Shown here in pieces: positions 1 to 6,795 of a DNA stretch of 6,795 bases. The position numbers and the translations under genes are program-made. The stretch is from Rhodospirillales bacterium (GTDB taxonomy: Bacteria; Pseudomonadota; Alphaproteobacteria; Acetobacterales; Acetobacteraceae), in contig JAGWZS010000097.1 of assembly GCA_018971905.1 (NCBI GenBank), positions 1 through 6,795 of the forward strand. The letters are read 5' to 3'. Positions within the stretch are counted from its first letter, which is position 1. Every line of letters begins with the position of its first letter. The notes below the pieces were generated by a model, which did no database searches, was not told the DNA's origin, and saw only the letters and a program-made list of their open reading frames with translations.

Positions 1-728
1 CCTTGCTGCCCCTGCTCGGCGGCGGCTTGCGGATAATAGGCGTGCTCCTGCACCCATTTCGTCAATGCCGCATCCCAATCGGCCCCGGCATCGCCCTTCA
101 CCGAAAAATCGGAGGCCGTCGCCGCTTGTGCGTCAGAGGCCGGTAGCGAGAAATTCATCCCCCTGGGCGCCGGCGGGGCGGGTGGCGCCGCCGGTGAGAT
201 ATTGCCGTAACTCATGCCGTTCAAAAACACGTATTTTTGCTCAGAGGAGGGGCCGGGCCGCCTCAGCCTGGGTGCGGGGCGCGGGCGCGGCGCAGGTGGC
301 GCATTGGGGATCACTGCCAGCGGCAAGTCAGGCACCTGCACCTCGTCCTGGGTCGCGGCTTGGGCTTGTTCGGCAGGTGAAGCCGGCGGAGGGGGCGGCG
401 GGGGCGGGGCCTGCATTTGTTGTGGCGGCCCGGGCATGGCCTTTGGCGCGGTGGCCTGTGGCGCGGTGCCGCCATTGTTGAACACCACGGAAACGCCCGG
501 CGGGCTTTGCAGATCTTCCTGCGGCGGCTTTTCCCGCACCAGCAGCACGGCGGCAATCACCAGCACATGCAACAGCAGCGCTGCCCCCCAGGCCCACGGG
601 TTGCGGCGCGGCCTTTCCGGCGGCGGGGCCAGATGCTCCCCCGCCACGAGCAGCGCCACCCCGTCCTGGGCGGGCTTGGTTTCAGTAACCGGGGTAATAA
701 TAATCGGGTGGCGGCGGTGGCGGCGCAT
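1..728 (-). CDS. tonB: TonB-family energy transducer, partial (C-terminal end outside window)
   Basis: TonB carries proton-motive energy from ExbB/ExbD in the inner membrane to outer-membrane receptors for siderophores, haem or other ligands. Numbering from the ATG at 728, 242 residues are visible. A basic N-terminus is followed by one membrane helix at about 45-64 containing His54; a His within the TonB helix is functionally important in characterised TonBs. A long Pro/Ala-rich periplasmic spacer follows, with eight consecutive prolines at 108-115. The segment YVFLNGMSYGN is at 166-176. The start of the TonB C-terminal domain (ADWDAALTKWVQEH, then YYP at 231-233 and an AAAEQGQQG stretch) runs off the window edge. 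The start is uncertain: ATG 728 overlaps the lipoprotein gene by 47 bp and has no clear ribosome site, while GTG 659 has AGGA close by but drops 23 codons, several of which look coding. Further in-frame ATGs lie at 746 and 785. No exbB or exbD is in view. Family assignment is firm; the receptor served is unknown. Confidence 0.8.
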   Translation of the reverse strand, partial: MRRHRRHPIIITPVTETKPAQDGVALLVAGEHLAPPPERPRRNPWAWGAALLLHVLVIAAVLLVREKPPQEDLQSPPGVSVVFNNGGTAPQATAPKAMPGPPQQMQAPPPPPPPPASPAEQAQAATQDEVQVPDLPLAVIPNAPPAPRPRPAPRLRRPGPSSEQKYVFLNGMSYGNISPAAPPAPPAPRGMNFSLPASDAQAATASDFSVKGDAGADWDAALTKWVQEHAYYPQAAAEQGQQ

Positions 729-1206
729 AATAGGCTGGCGGCGCATAATAAGGCGGCGCAGCGGGCTGTTGAATCGATTCGCCATGTCCCACCATGCATT
801 GCGCATAGGCCACATCATAACGGCCCTGTAGGGAATCCGCTGTCGCCTGGGTATTATTACCCGCCGTGGCCGCGCCGCCCAGCAAGCCAGCGCCTGCCCC
901 CACAGCCGCCCCGGCACCCACATTGCCCGCCAGCGAGCCCAGTACGGCCCCCACCCCGGCACCGATCAACGTGCCGGCCGCGGCCGTCGCCGTGGAGTTA
1001 TTTTGCGAAACCTGGGCCACCTGCCCGCTGTCGGGCATTTGTGAGGCCGCATAGCTCTTGCAATAAGCATCATCGGCCTGGAACTGGTTCCAGCTCTTCC
1101 CCTGGCCCGGCATGGCTACCACCGTGGGCTGGGTTGGCGTTACCGCCGTGCACGCCCCCAGAGCCAGCATCGGCACCAAGGCAATTCCTGTGATCTTCCT
1201 CAACAT
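682..1206 (-). CDS. Glycine-zipper lipoprotein of unknown function
   Basis: A predicted exported lipoprotein of 174 residues. The N-terminus (MLRKITGIALVPMLALGAC) is a type II signal peptide: basic start, hydrophobic core and lipobox LGAC with the lipidated cysteine at 19. A motif around WNQFQADDAYC (39-49) precedes a Gly/Ala-rich segment at about 74-116 with GxxxG-type spacing typical of glycine-zipper domains, which can insert into or pack against membranes. A second motif, QGRYDVAYAQCM (127-138), follows, then a Tyr/Pro-rich tail (153-174). C49 and C137 could form a disulfide. The ATG at 1206 is chosen because GGGAG lies 6 bases upstream; a GTG at 1221 would add five residues ahead of the signal peptide and consume that ribosome site. 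The gene lies 140 bp beyond dnaJ and its end overlaps the likely tonB start, so the two are probably co-transcribed. I do not know its function; an envelope structural or outer-membrane role is inference. Confidence 0.85.
   Translation of the reverse strand: MLRKITGIALVPMLALGACTAVTPTQPTVVAMPGQGKSWNQFQADDAYCKSYAASQMPDSGQVAQVSQNNSTATAAAGTLIGAGVGAVLGSLAGNVGAGAAVGAGAGLLGGAATAGNNTQATADSLQGRYDVAYAQCMVGHGESIQQPAAPPYYAPPAYYAPPPPPPDYYYPGY
718..750 (-). repeat. Short tandem repeat in lipoprotein tail (period 18 bp)
   Basis: A 15-base identical stretch occurs at 718-732 and again at 736-750, giving an 18-bp period. In the lipoprotein frame it encodes two copies of a YYAPP-like unit and helps make up the Tyr/Pro-rich C-terminus. 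The second copy places in-frame ATG codons for tonB at both 728 and 746, which contributes to the uncertainty over the tonB start. The sequence identity is seen directly; slippage-driven origin is inference. Confidence 0.6.
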
Positions 1207-1212
1207 CTTGAA

Positions 1213-1217
1213 CTCCC
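1213..1217 (-). promoter_or_regulatory. Ribosome binding site deciding the lipoprotein start
   Basis: GGGAG on the minus strand ends 6 bases before the ATG at 1206. This favours that ATG over the GTG at 1221 and leaves a signal peptide that starts with the usual short basic segment. Confidence 0.7.
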
Positions 1218-1235
1218 GCACAAGACCAAGCGTTT

Positions 1236-1278
1236 ATTGTACTCTGCCACATTTAAGCTGCGCCCTGAAATGGAGCAA
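1236..1278 (-). promoter_or_regulatory. Candidate promoter for the lipoprotein-tonB pair
   Basis: In the gap after dnaJ, the minus strand has TTGCTC (1273-1278) and, after 17 bases, TAAATG (1250-1255), a loose match to a housekeeping sigma promoter. A better -10-like hexamer, TACAAT, lies at 1236-1241 but has no convincing -35 at the right distance. Either could start transcription 20-45 bases ahead of the lipoprotein ATG. The local drop in GC and the gap length support a promoter here, but the match is weak and read-through from dnaJ is also possible. Confidence 0.3.
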
Positions 1279-1346
1279 CGCGAGCGCCTGGCGGATTACA
1301 ATTCGTATCGCTCGATCATTTATCCAGGCATTGCGGCAAAAAAGGG

Positions 1347-2495
<1,149 letters not shown>

Positions 2496-2531
2496 GGCGG
2501 CGCTTAAATCCTCGAAATTCTGCTTAAATGG

Positions 2532-2560
2532 AAAGTCCCGGGGCGTTACCCCGGGACTTT
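2532..2560 (-). terminator. Perfect 12-bp inverted repeat between dnaK and dnaJ (terminator-like or processing hairpin)
   Basis: Arms at 2549-2560 and 2532-2543 are exact reverse complements of 12 bases (AAAGTCCCGGGG and CCCCGGGACTTT) with a 5-base loop. The stem has a nine-pair, mostly G-C core and three A-T pairs at the base, so it reads the same on both strands. On the transcribed strand it starts 22 bases after the dnaK stop and ends in CTTT then CCATTT, a short, interrupted U-tract. This suggests a leaky terminator or an RNA-stabilising hairpin that leaves more dnaK than dnaJ message. The repeat is certain; its effect is inferred. Confidence 0.65.
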
Positions 2561-2582
2561 GTCAGTTATTTAAAAACCCGGC

Positions 2583-4493
2583 TCACGCGGATTTATTCTT
2601 GTCGTCGACATCCTCAAAATCGGCGTCCACGACCTTCTCGCCATTCGGCCCGGCGCTCTCCGCCCCCGGCTGCGCGGCACCCGCGGCGGCCTCGGCCTTG
2701 TACATCGCTTCGCCGATCTTCATCGCCACCTGGGTCAGCTTGTCGGAGGCCGCCTTCACCGCCTCGGCATTACCGCCCTCCAAAGCGGTTTTCGCTTCGG
2801 CGATCGCGGCTTCCGCCTCGGCCTTGTCCGCCGGGGCCACCTTGTCCCCCGACTCCTTGAGCGTCTTCTCGACCTGATTGATCATGCTCTCGGTCTGGTT
2901 GCGGGCCTCCACCGCCTCGCGCCGGGCCTTGTCAGCCGCCGCGTTCTCCTCGGCATCGCGCACCATGCGCTCAATATCGGCGTCAGAGAGACCACCCGAG
3001 GCCTGGATGCGGATCTGCTGCTCTTTGCCGGTCGCCTTGTCCTTCGCGGAGACAGACACAATGCCATTCGCGTCGATATCGAACGTCACCTCGATCTGCG
3101 GCACGCCGCGGGGTGCCGCAGGAATGCCCTGCAGATCGAAATTGCCCAGCAGCTTGTTGTCCGCCGCCATCTCGCGCTCGCCCTGGAAGACCTTGATGGT
3201 CACGGCCGTCTGGCCGTCCTCGGCAGTGGAGAAGGTCTGGCTCTTCTTCGTCGGGATCGTGGTGTTGCGGTCGATCAACCGTGTGAACACGCCGCCCAGC
3301 GTCTCAATACCCAGCGAAAGCGGGGTCACGTCCAGCAGCAGAACGTCCTTCACGTCGCCCTTCAGCACGCCACCCTGGATGGCGGCACCAATGGCCACAA
3401 CCTCGTCCGGGTTCACGTTGCGGGCAGGCTCCTTGCCGAAGAAGCTCTTCACCGCCTCGATCACCTTCGGCATGCGGGTCATACCGCCGACGAGGATAAC
3501 CTCAGAAATCTCGCCAGCAGTCACGCCAGCATCCTTCAGCGCCGCCCGACAGGGAGCAAGAGTGCGCTCGATCAGATCGTCCACCAGGCTTTCCAGCTTC
3601 GCGCGGCTCAGCTTCAGCACCAGATGCTTCGGCCCGGAGGCATCGGCGGTGATGAACGGCAGATTGATCTCAGTCTCCTTCGAGGAGGAAAGCTCGATCT
3701 TCGCCTTCTCAGCCGCTTCCTTCAGCCGCTGCAGGGCCAGCTTGTCCTTACGCAGGTCAATGCCCTGATCCTTCTTGAACTCGTCGGCCAGGTAATCGAT
3801 GATTCGTGCATCGAAATCCTCACCACCCAGGAAGGTGTCGCCGTTGGTGGATTTCACCTCGAACACGCCGTCACCCAACTCCAGCACGGACACATCGAAC
3901 GTACCGCCGCCAAGGTCGTACACCGCAATGGTGCCGGCATTCTTCTTGTCCATGCCATAGGCAAGGGCGGCGGCTGTCGGCTCGTTGATGATACGCAGCA
4001 CGTCCAGACCCGCAATCTTGCCGGCATCCTTGGTCGCCTGGCGCTGCGCGTCATTAAAATAGGCCGGCACGGTGATCACCGCCTGGGTCACCGTCTCGCC
4101 CAGATACGCCTCGGCCGTCTCCTTCATCTTGGTCAGAATGTAGGAGGACACCTGCGAAGGCGAATATTTCTCGCCCCTTGCCTCAACCCAGGCATCGCCG
4201 TTATCGCCCTTCACGATGGCGTAAGGCACCAGCCCCTTGTCCTTGGCAACAGTCGGGTCTTCATACCGGCGGCCAATCAGCCGCTTCACCGCGAATAGCG
4301 TGTTGGTCGGGTTGGTCACGGCCTGGCGCTTGGCGCTCTGGCCGACGAGACGCTCACCCGAATCCGCAAACGCCACCATGGATGGCGTGGTCCGCGCACC
4401 TTCCGCGTTCTCGATTACGCGGACGTCCTTGCCCTCCAGCACCGCAACGCACGAATTGGTGGTGCCAAGGTCAATACCTATCACTTTGCTCAT
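2583..4493 (-). CDS. dnaK: Molecular chaperone DnaK (Hsp70)
   Basis: Cytoplasmic ATP-driven chaperone that folds new and stress-damaged proteins together with DnaJ and GrpE. Its 636 residues match the bacterial norm. The nucleotide-binding domain (about 1-380) shows the first Hsp70 signature IDLGTTNS at 7-14, Lys70 needed for ATP hydrolysis, the second signature DLGGGTFD at 193-200 (with the Thr that is autophosphorylated in E. coli DnaK) and the third, [13 protein letters not shown], at 332-344. The interdomain linker VLLLDV is at 384-389. The substrate-binding beta domain and helical lid follow, ending in an acidic [11 protein letters not shown] tail that resembles the conserved DnaK C-terminus. 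The ATG at 4493 has AAAGGAG 7 bases upstream. Its leader can fold over that site (see separate entry), and a promoter probably lies in the 121-bp gap before it. dnaJ follows on the same strand; grpE is not in the window. No broken motif was seen. Confidence 0.99.
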   Translation of the reverse strand: MSKVIGIDLGTTNSCVAVLEGKDVRVIENAEGARTTPSMVAFADSGERLVGQSAKRQAVTNPTNTLFAVKRLIGRRYEDPTVAKDKGLVPYAIVKGDNGDAWVEARGEKYSPSQVSSYILTKMKETAEAYLGETVTQAVITVPAYFNDAQRQATKDAGKIAGLDVLRIINEPTAAALAYGMDKKNAGTIAVYDLGGGTFDVSVLELGDGVFEVKSTNGDTFLGGEDFDARIIDYLADEFKKDQGIDLRKDKLALQRLKEAAEKAKIELSSSKETEINLPFITADASGPKHLVLKLSRAKLESLVDDLIERTLAPCRAALKDAGVTAGEISEVILVGGMTRMPKVIEAVKSFFGKEPARNVNPDEVVAIGAAIQGGVLKGDVKDVLLLDVTPLSLGIETLGGVFTRLIDRNTTIPTKKSQTFSTAEDGQTAVTIKVFQGEREMAADNKLLGNFDLQGIPAAPRGVPQIEVTFDIDANGIVSVSAKDKATGKEQQIRIQASGGLSDADIERMVRDAEENAAADKARREAVEARNQTESMINQVEKTLKESGDKVAPADKAEAEAAIAEAKTALEGGNAEAVKAASDKLTQVAMKIGEAMYKAEAAAGAAQPGAESAGPNGEKVVDADFEDVDDKNKSA

Positions 4494-4499
4494 ATAATC

Positions 4500-4540
4500 G
4501 CTCCTTTGCAGCGGGCAGCCACGGCCCGAAGCACCGGAGC
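4500..4540 (-). promoter_or_regulatory. Leader hairpin that can cover the dnaK Shine-Dalgarno; possible RNA thermometer
   Basis: On the minus strand GCTCC (4536-4540) is complementary to GGAGC (4500-4504), which is the core of the dnaK ribosome site. Between them TGC (4531-4533) pairs with GCA (4507-4509) and CGGGC (4524-4528) with GCCCG (4512-4516) around a 7-base loop. The three helices are separated by symmetric two-by-two internal loops (GG/AA and TT/CT). An interrupted stem ending on the ribosome site is the general plan of heat-melting RNA thermometers. It lacks the conserved features of named ROSE or fourU elements that I can recognise. The base pairing is read by hand from sequence; the function is inferred. 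Confidence 0.4.
4501..4507 (-). promoter_or_regulatory. Strong ribosome binding site of dnaK
   Basis: AAAGGAG on the minus strand lies 7 bases before the dnaK ATG, a near-ideal Shine-Dalgarno sequence and spacing. Four of its bases (GGAG) are inside the possible leader stem, so access to this site may be controlled. Confidence 0.85.
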
Positions 4541-4561
4541 CACCCCTTTGAGATGAGCCCT

Positions 4562-4590
4562 ATCTATTCACTGAAACGCCCGGGCACAAG
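4562..4590 (-). promoter_or_regulatory. Candidate dnaK promoter (weak heat-shock-like match)
   Basis: In the gap between the GNAT gene and dnaK the minus strand has CTTG at 4587-4590, the invariant core of alphaproteobacterial sigma-32 -35 elements. After 18 bases comes AATAGAT (4562-4568) in the -10 position. The -10 match to the usual C-Y-TAT-N-T is poor. Read as a housekeeping promoter, TTGTGC and TAGATA are 17 apart but match only half the consensus. A start near 4555 would give a leader of about 60 bases that holds exactly the hairpin over the ribosome site. No CIRCE repeat is present. Confidence 0.3.
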
Positions 4591-4614
4591 GGCATTTTGA
4601 TTACTCTGTCGCCT

Positions 4615-5160
4615 TCACCCGGCTGCTCGGAACTCATGGGAAAGCAAACCCATCATAACATCGTCATGCCATTCGCCCGCCACAAAGGCCGCCTCACGCT
4701 CGCGCCCCTCCTCAACAAACCCACATGCTTTGTAACAATGGATCGTACGTAAATTATACGCGACAACCCGGAGCGAAATTCTATGTAAATCAAGGGCCTG
4801 GAAGGCATGCGTTAGTACAAGCCGTACAGCGTCCCGCCCGTATCCTTTTCCTAGCTTGCCGGGATCGTATAGCCCAATCGCCAGCCGAGCACGGCGGTCG
4901 TACGAATCCAAGTCATCCAAACGTATCTCGCCCAGCAAGCGTCCTTGATGCTCAACAATCCAAGCATGTGGCTTCGCCGAAAGCTCCGCCCCCCAGCGTC
5001 GTGCAGCCTCAATTGTGTAAGCAGGCAGGCTCTCCGGTACCACGCCAAACATCCGGACAATTTCCGGGTCGTTCCCCAAAGCGAAACGCGCTTCAGCGTC
5101 CCCAAGCCTAGGCTTACGGAGCCGAACATACTGGCCTGAAAGCCCGAGATCATCAGCCAA
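4615..5160 (-). CDS. GNAT-family N-acetyltransferase (RimJ/RimL-like)
   Basis: Predicted to transfer acetyl from acetyl-CoA to an amine; the substrate (a protein N-terminus, a small molecule or an antibiotic) cannot be told from sequence. The 181 residues fit the Acetyltransf_3 group. An N-terminal strand (GQYVRLRKPRLGDAEA, 9-24) and a central WIVEHQGRLLGEIRL (67-81) lead to the acetyl-CoA loop LGKGYGRDA (103-111). A later YN..TIHCYKACGF segment (135-148) is typical of the family's last core strands. The start is TTG at 5160 with GGAGG 5 bases upstream; an in-frame stop just upstream leaves no earlier start. It follows leuA by 35 bp and may share its transcript. GC is about 56% by hand count, below its neighbours, and rare-looking TTA and AGA codons occur in the 3' half, hinting at acquisition or weak expression. 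The fold is secure; the role is not. Confidence 0.9.
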   Translation of the reverse strand: MADDLGLSGQYVRLRKPRLGDAEARFALGNDPEIVRMFGVVPESLPAYTIEAARRWGAELSAKPHAWIVEHQGRLLGEIRLDDLDSYDRRARLAIGLYDPGKLGKGYGRDAVRLVLTHAFQALDLHRISLRVVAYNLRTIHCYKACGFVEEGREREAAFVAGEWHDDVMMGLLSHEFRAAG

Positions 5161-5165
5161 AGCCG

Positions 5166-5170
5166 CCTCC
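5166..5170 (-). promoter_or_regulatory. Ribosome binding site supporting a TTG start
   Basis: GGAGG on the minus strand ends 5 bases before TTG 5160. With an in-frame stop upstream and the family's N-terminal strand beginning within ten residues, it makes TTG the best start for the GNAT gene. Confidence 0.7.
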
Positions 5171-5195
5171 GTCCACGCTCACAGGCCATCAATTT

Positions 5196-6770
5196 TTAAG
5201 CGCTCATCGCCTCCGGCGCGTGGCGGGTGCGCTTGGTCACCAGCTTGTTCAGCGCATGGATATAAGCCCGCACGGCGGCCACAATCGTATCCGTATCAGC
5301 ACCCTGCCCGTCCACGCTCTTGCCGTCCTCGGCCAACCGAACGGTACAGCGCGCCTGGGCATCCGTGCCCTCGGTCACCGCGCCCACAGAGAACAGCTGC
5401 AACTCCGCACTATGCGGGAAAATCGCGCGGATGGCGTTGAACGCGGCATCCACCGGCCCGTCGCCTCGCTCATCGGCGGATTTCACCATGCCATCCACCT
5501 CAAGCTCCAGCACCGCGCGGGGCTTGTCTTTTGAGCCAGCCCATACCTCCAGCGAGACGAATTTAATCGCCTCATGGCTGCGCACCACCTCGTCATCCAC
5601 AAGCGCGACAATATCCTCGTCGTACACAATCTTCTTGCGGTCAGCCAAAATCTTGAACCGGGTGAACGCATCGTTCAGCGCGTTATCGCCAATCTCACCG
5701 TAACCCAGCGCATTCAGCTTGTCGCGGAAGGCCGCGCGGCCGGAATGTTTGCCCATCACCAGCGAGGTTTTCTGCCAGCCCACACTCTCCGGCGTCATGA
5801 TCTCATAGGTCGCGGCGTTCTTCAGCATCCCGTCCTGATGAATGCCGGATTCATGCGCGAAGGCATTGCGGCCCACAATCGCCTTGTTCGGCTGCACATC
5901 AAAGCCGGTAATGGTGGAGAGCAGCTTTGAGGTCCGCAGAATCCGCGTGGTCTCGATGTTGTTGTGATACGGGTTGCTGTCCGGCCGGGTGCGGATCGCC
6001 ATCGCCACCTCCTCCAGCGAGGCATTGCCCGCCCGCTCGCCGATGCCGTTTATGGTGCATTCAATCTGTCGCGCACCGCCGCGCACCGCGGCCAGCGTGT
6101 TCGCCACAGCCAGGCCCAGATCGTTATGGCAATGGGTGGAGAGAATAATCTGGTCCGCCCCCGGCACACGCTCCCGCACGGTGGAGAAAATCCGCACCAT
6201 ATCCTCGGGCACCGCATAGCCTACCGTGTCCGGAATATTGATGGTCGTCGCCCCGGCCTTGATCGCGGCTTCAACACAGCGGCACAAAAAGTCGATATCC
6301 GTGCGCGTGCCATCCTCGGCGGACCATTCCACGTCGTCGGTATATTGGCGCGCCAGCGTCACGGATTTGCTTACCGCTTCCAGCACCACCTCCGGCTCCA
6401 TCTTCAGCTTGTACTTCATGTGCAGCGGGCTGGTGGAAATGAAGGTATGAATACGCTTGCGCTCGGCCGCTTTCACCGCCTCACCCGCCCGGGTAATATC
6501 CGCCGGAGAAGACCGCGCGAGACCCGTAATCACCGGGCCTTTCACCGTCTCCGCAATGCGCTGCACGCTTTCGAAATCGCCCGGCGAGGCGATGGGAAAC
6601 CCTGCCTCCAGCACATCCACGCCCAAAGCCGCCAGCGCCTCGGCCATGCGCAGCTTCTCGTCGAGATTCATCGAGAAGCCGGGGGATTGCTCGCCGTCAC
6701 GCAGCGTCGTGTCAAAGATGATGACGCGGCTTGCGTCCATCTTGCCAAAATTAGGGTGGTTGATCGTCAT
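5196..6770 (-). CDS. leuA: 2-isopropylmalate synthase
   Basis: Condenses acetyl-CoA with 2-oxoisovalerate to 2-isopropylmalate, the first committed and leucine-inhibited step of leucine synthesis, in the cytoplasm. The protein has 524 residues from the ATG at 6770, the usual bacterial length. The catalytic TIM barrel (about 15-280) opens with [12 protein letters not shown] at 20-31, containing the catalytic Arg24 and metal ligand Asp20. The other metal ligands are in THCHND (His213, His215) and [11 protein letters not shown] (Asn249). HESGIHQDG at 306-314 lies in the linker subdomain. The C-terminal leucine-binding regulatory domain covers about 395-512, with GDGPVDA at 436-442, so feedback control is probably retained. 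ATG 6770 is preferred over ATG 6785 because GGAG lies 7 bases before it. The very similar homocitrate and citramalate synthases are less likely given the full match to LeuA motifs. What precedes the gene is outside the window. Confidence 0.97.
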   Translation of the reverse strand: MTINHPNFGKMDASRVIIFDTTLRDGEQSPGFSMNLDEKLRMAEALAALGVDVLEAGFPIASPGDFESVQRIAETVKGPVITGLARSSPADITRAGEAVKAAERKRIHTFISTSPLHMKYKLKMEPEVVLEAVSKSVTLARQYTDDVEWSAEDGTRTDIDFLCRCVEAAIKAGATTINIPDTVGYAVPEDMVRIFSTVRERVPGADQIILSTHCHNDLGLAVANTLAAVRGGARQIECTINGIGERAGNASLEEVAMAIRTRPDSNPYHNNIETTRILRTSKLLSTITGFDVQPNKAIVGRNAFAHESGIHQDGMLKNAATYEIMTPESVGWQKTSLVMGKHSGRAAFRDKLNALGYGEIGDNALNDAFTRFKILADRKKIVYDEDIVALVDDEVVRSHEAIKFVSLEVWAGSKDKPRAVLELEVDGMVKSADERGDGPVDAAFNAIRAIFPHSAELQLFSVGAVTEGTDAQARCTVRLAEDGKSVDGQGADTDTIVAAVRAYIHALNKLVTKRTRHAPEAMSA

Positions 6771-6777
6771 AACTCTG

Positions 6778-6781
6778 CTCC
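6778..6781 (-). promoter_or_regulatory. Ribosome binding site deciding the leuA start
   Basis: GGAG on the minus strand lies 7 bases before ATG 6770. The alternative ATG at 6785 would place this site inside the coding region and has no comparable site in the ten bases visible upstream. Confidence 0.7.
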
Positions 6782-6795
6782 GCATTCTGCCGGTG

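Noticed and set aside
417..1193. Plus-strand open frame of about 258 residues opposite tonB and the lipoprotein
   Set aside because: The product is a low-complexity Pro/Arg/His-rich string, as expected from reading a Gly/Pro/Ala-rich region in reverse; the minus-strand genes have a signal peptide, a lipobox and TonB motifs.
2878..4298. Long open frames on the plus strand opposite dnaK (up to about 296 residues)
   Set aside because: They mirror dnaK's GC-rich codon pattern, show no recognisable domain, and dnaK on the other strand is unmistakable.
4573..4594. Possible terminator after the GNAT gene, with GCCC/GGGC pairs near AT-rich sequence
   Set aside because: The stem is only about four pairs and overlaps a self-complementary GCCCGGGC; on the transcribed strand no U-tract follows it. 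It is too weak to call.
4494..4614. CIRCE-type HrcA operator ahead of dnaK
   Set aside because: I looked for the TTAGCACTC / GAGTGCTAA pair and found neither half in the gap.
4851..5192. Alternative minus-strand frame starting at ATG 5192 overlapping the GNAT gene
   Set aside because: It gives no recognisable protein and runs out of frame with the clear GNAT motifs.

Overview
The window looks like a chromosomal segment of a GC-rich alphaproteobacterium. A member of the Acetobacteraceae (Acidiphilium/Acidocella-like) is my best guess, resting on the style of the DnaK, LeuA and TonB proteins and on GC that I estimate by hand at a little over 60% in the dnaK and leuA regions. No marker gene settles the genus. 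All six genes lie on the minus strand, so transcription runs from high to low coordinates: leuA, a GNAT acetyltransferase, dnaK, dnaJ, a glycine-zipper lipoprotein, then tonB, which is cut by the window start.

Region by region: leuA (2-isopropylmalate synthase, first committed step of leucine synthesis) fills the right end and is followed after 35 bp by a small RimJ/RimL-like GNAT gene. That gene starts with TTG, is lower in GC than its neighbours and uses rarer codons. A 121-bp gap then carries the probable dnaK promoter and a leader RNA that can fold over the dnaK Shine-Dalgarno sequence. dnaK and dnaJ are both full length with intact signature residues. They are separated by 87 bp holding a perfect 12-bp inverted repeat that could act as an attenuator or mRNA processing/stability hairpin. 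A second, larger inverted repeat encloses the dnaJ stop codon.

Beyond dnaJ, a 140-bp gap with a possible promoter leads into a secreted, lipid-anchored protein with a glycine-zipper centre and a Tyr/Pro-rich tail. Its end appears to overlap the start of a TonB-type energy transducer, whose N-terminal anchor, proline-rich periplasmic spacer and first part of the C-terminal domain are present.

Functionally the centre is the classic Hsp70 pair (DnaK ATPase plus DnaJ co-chaperone). Leucine synthesis lies on one side and an envelope pair (lipoprotein plus TonB) on the other. No mobile element, CRISPR array, tRNA or rRNA was seen, and no gene-free stretch exceeds 300 bp. The window is mostly conserved housekeeping sequence; the points most worth checking are the RNA structures around dnaK and dnaJ.
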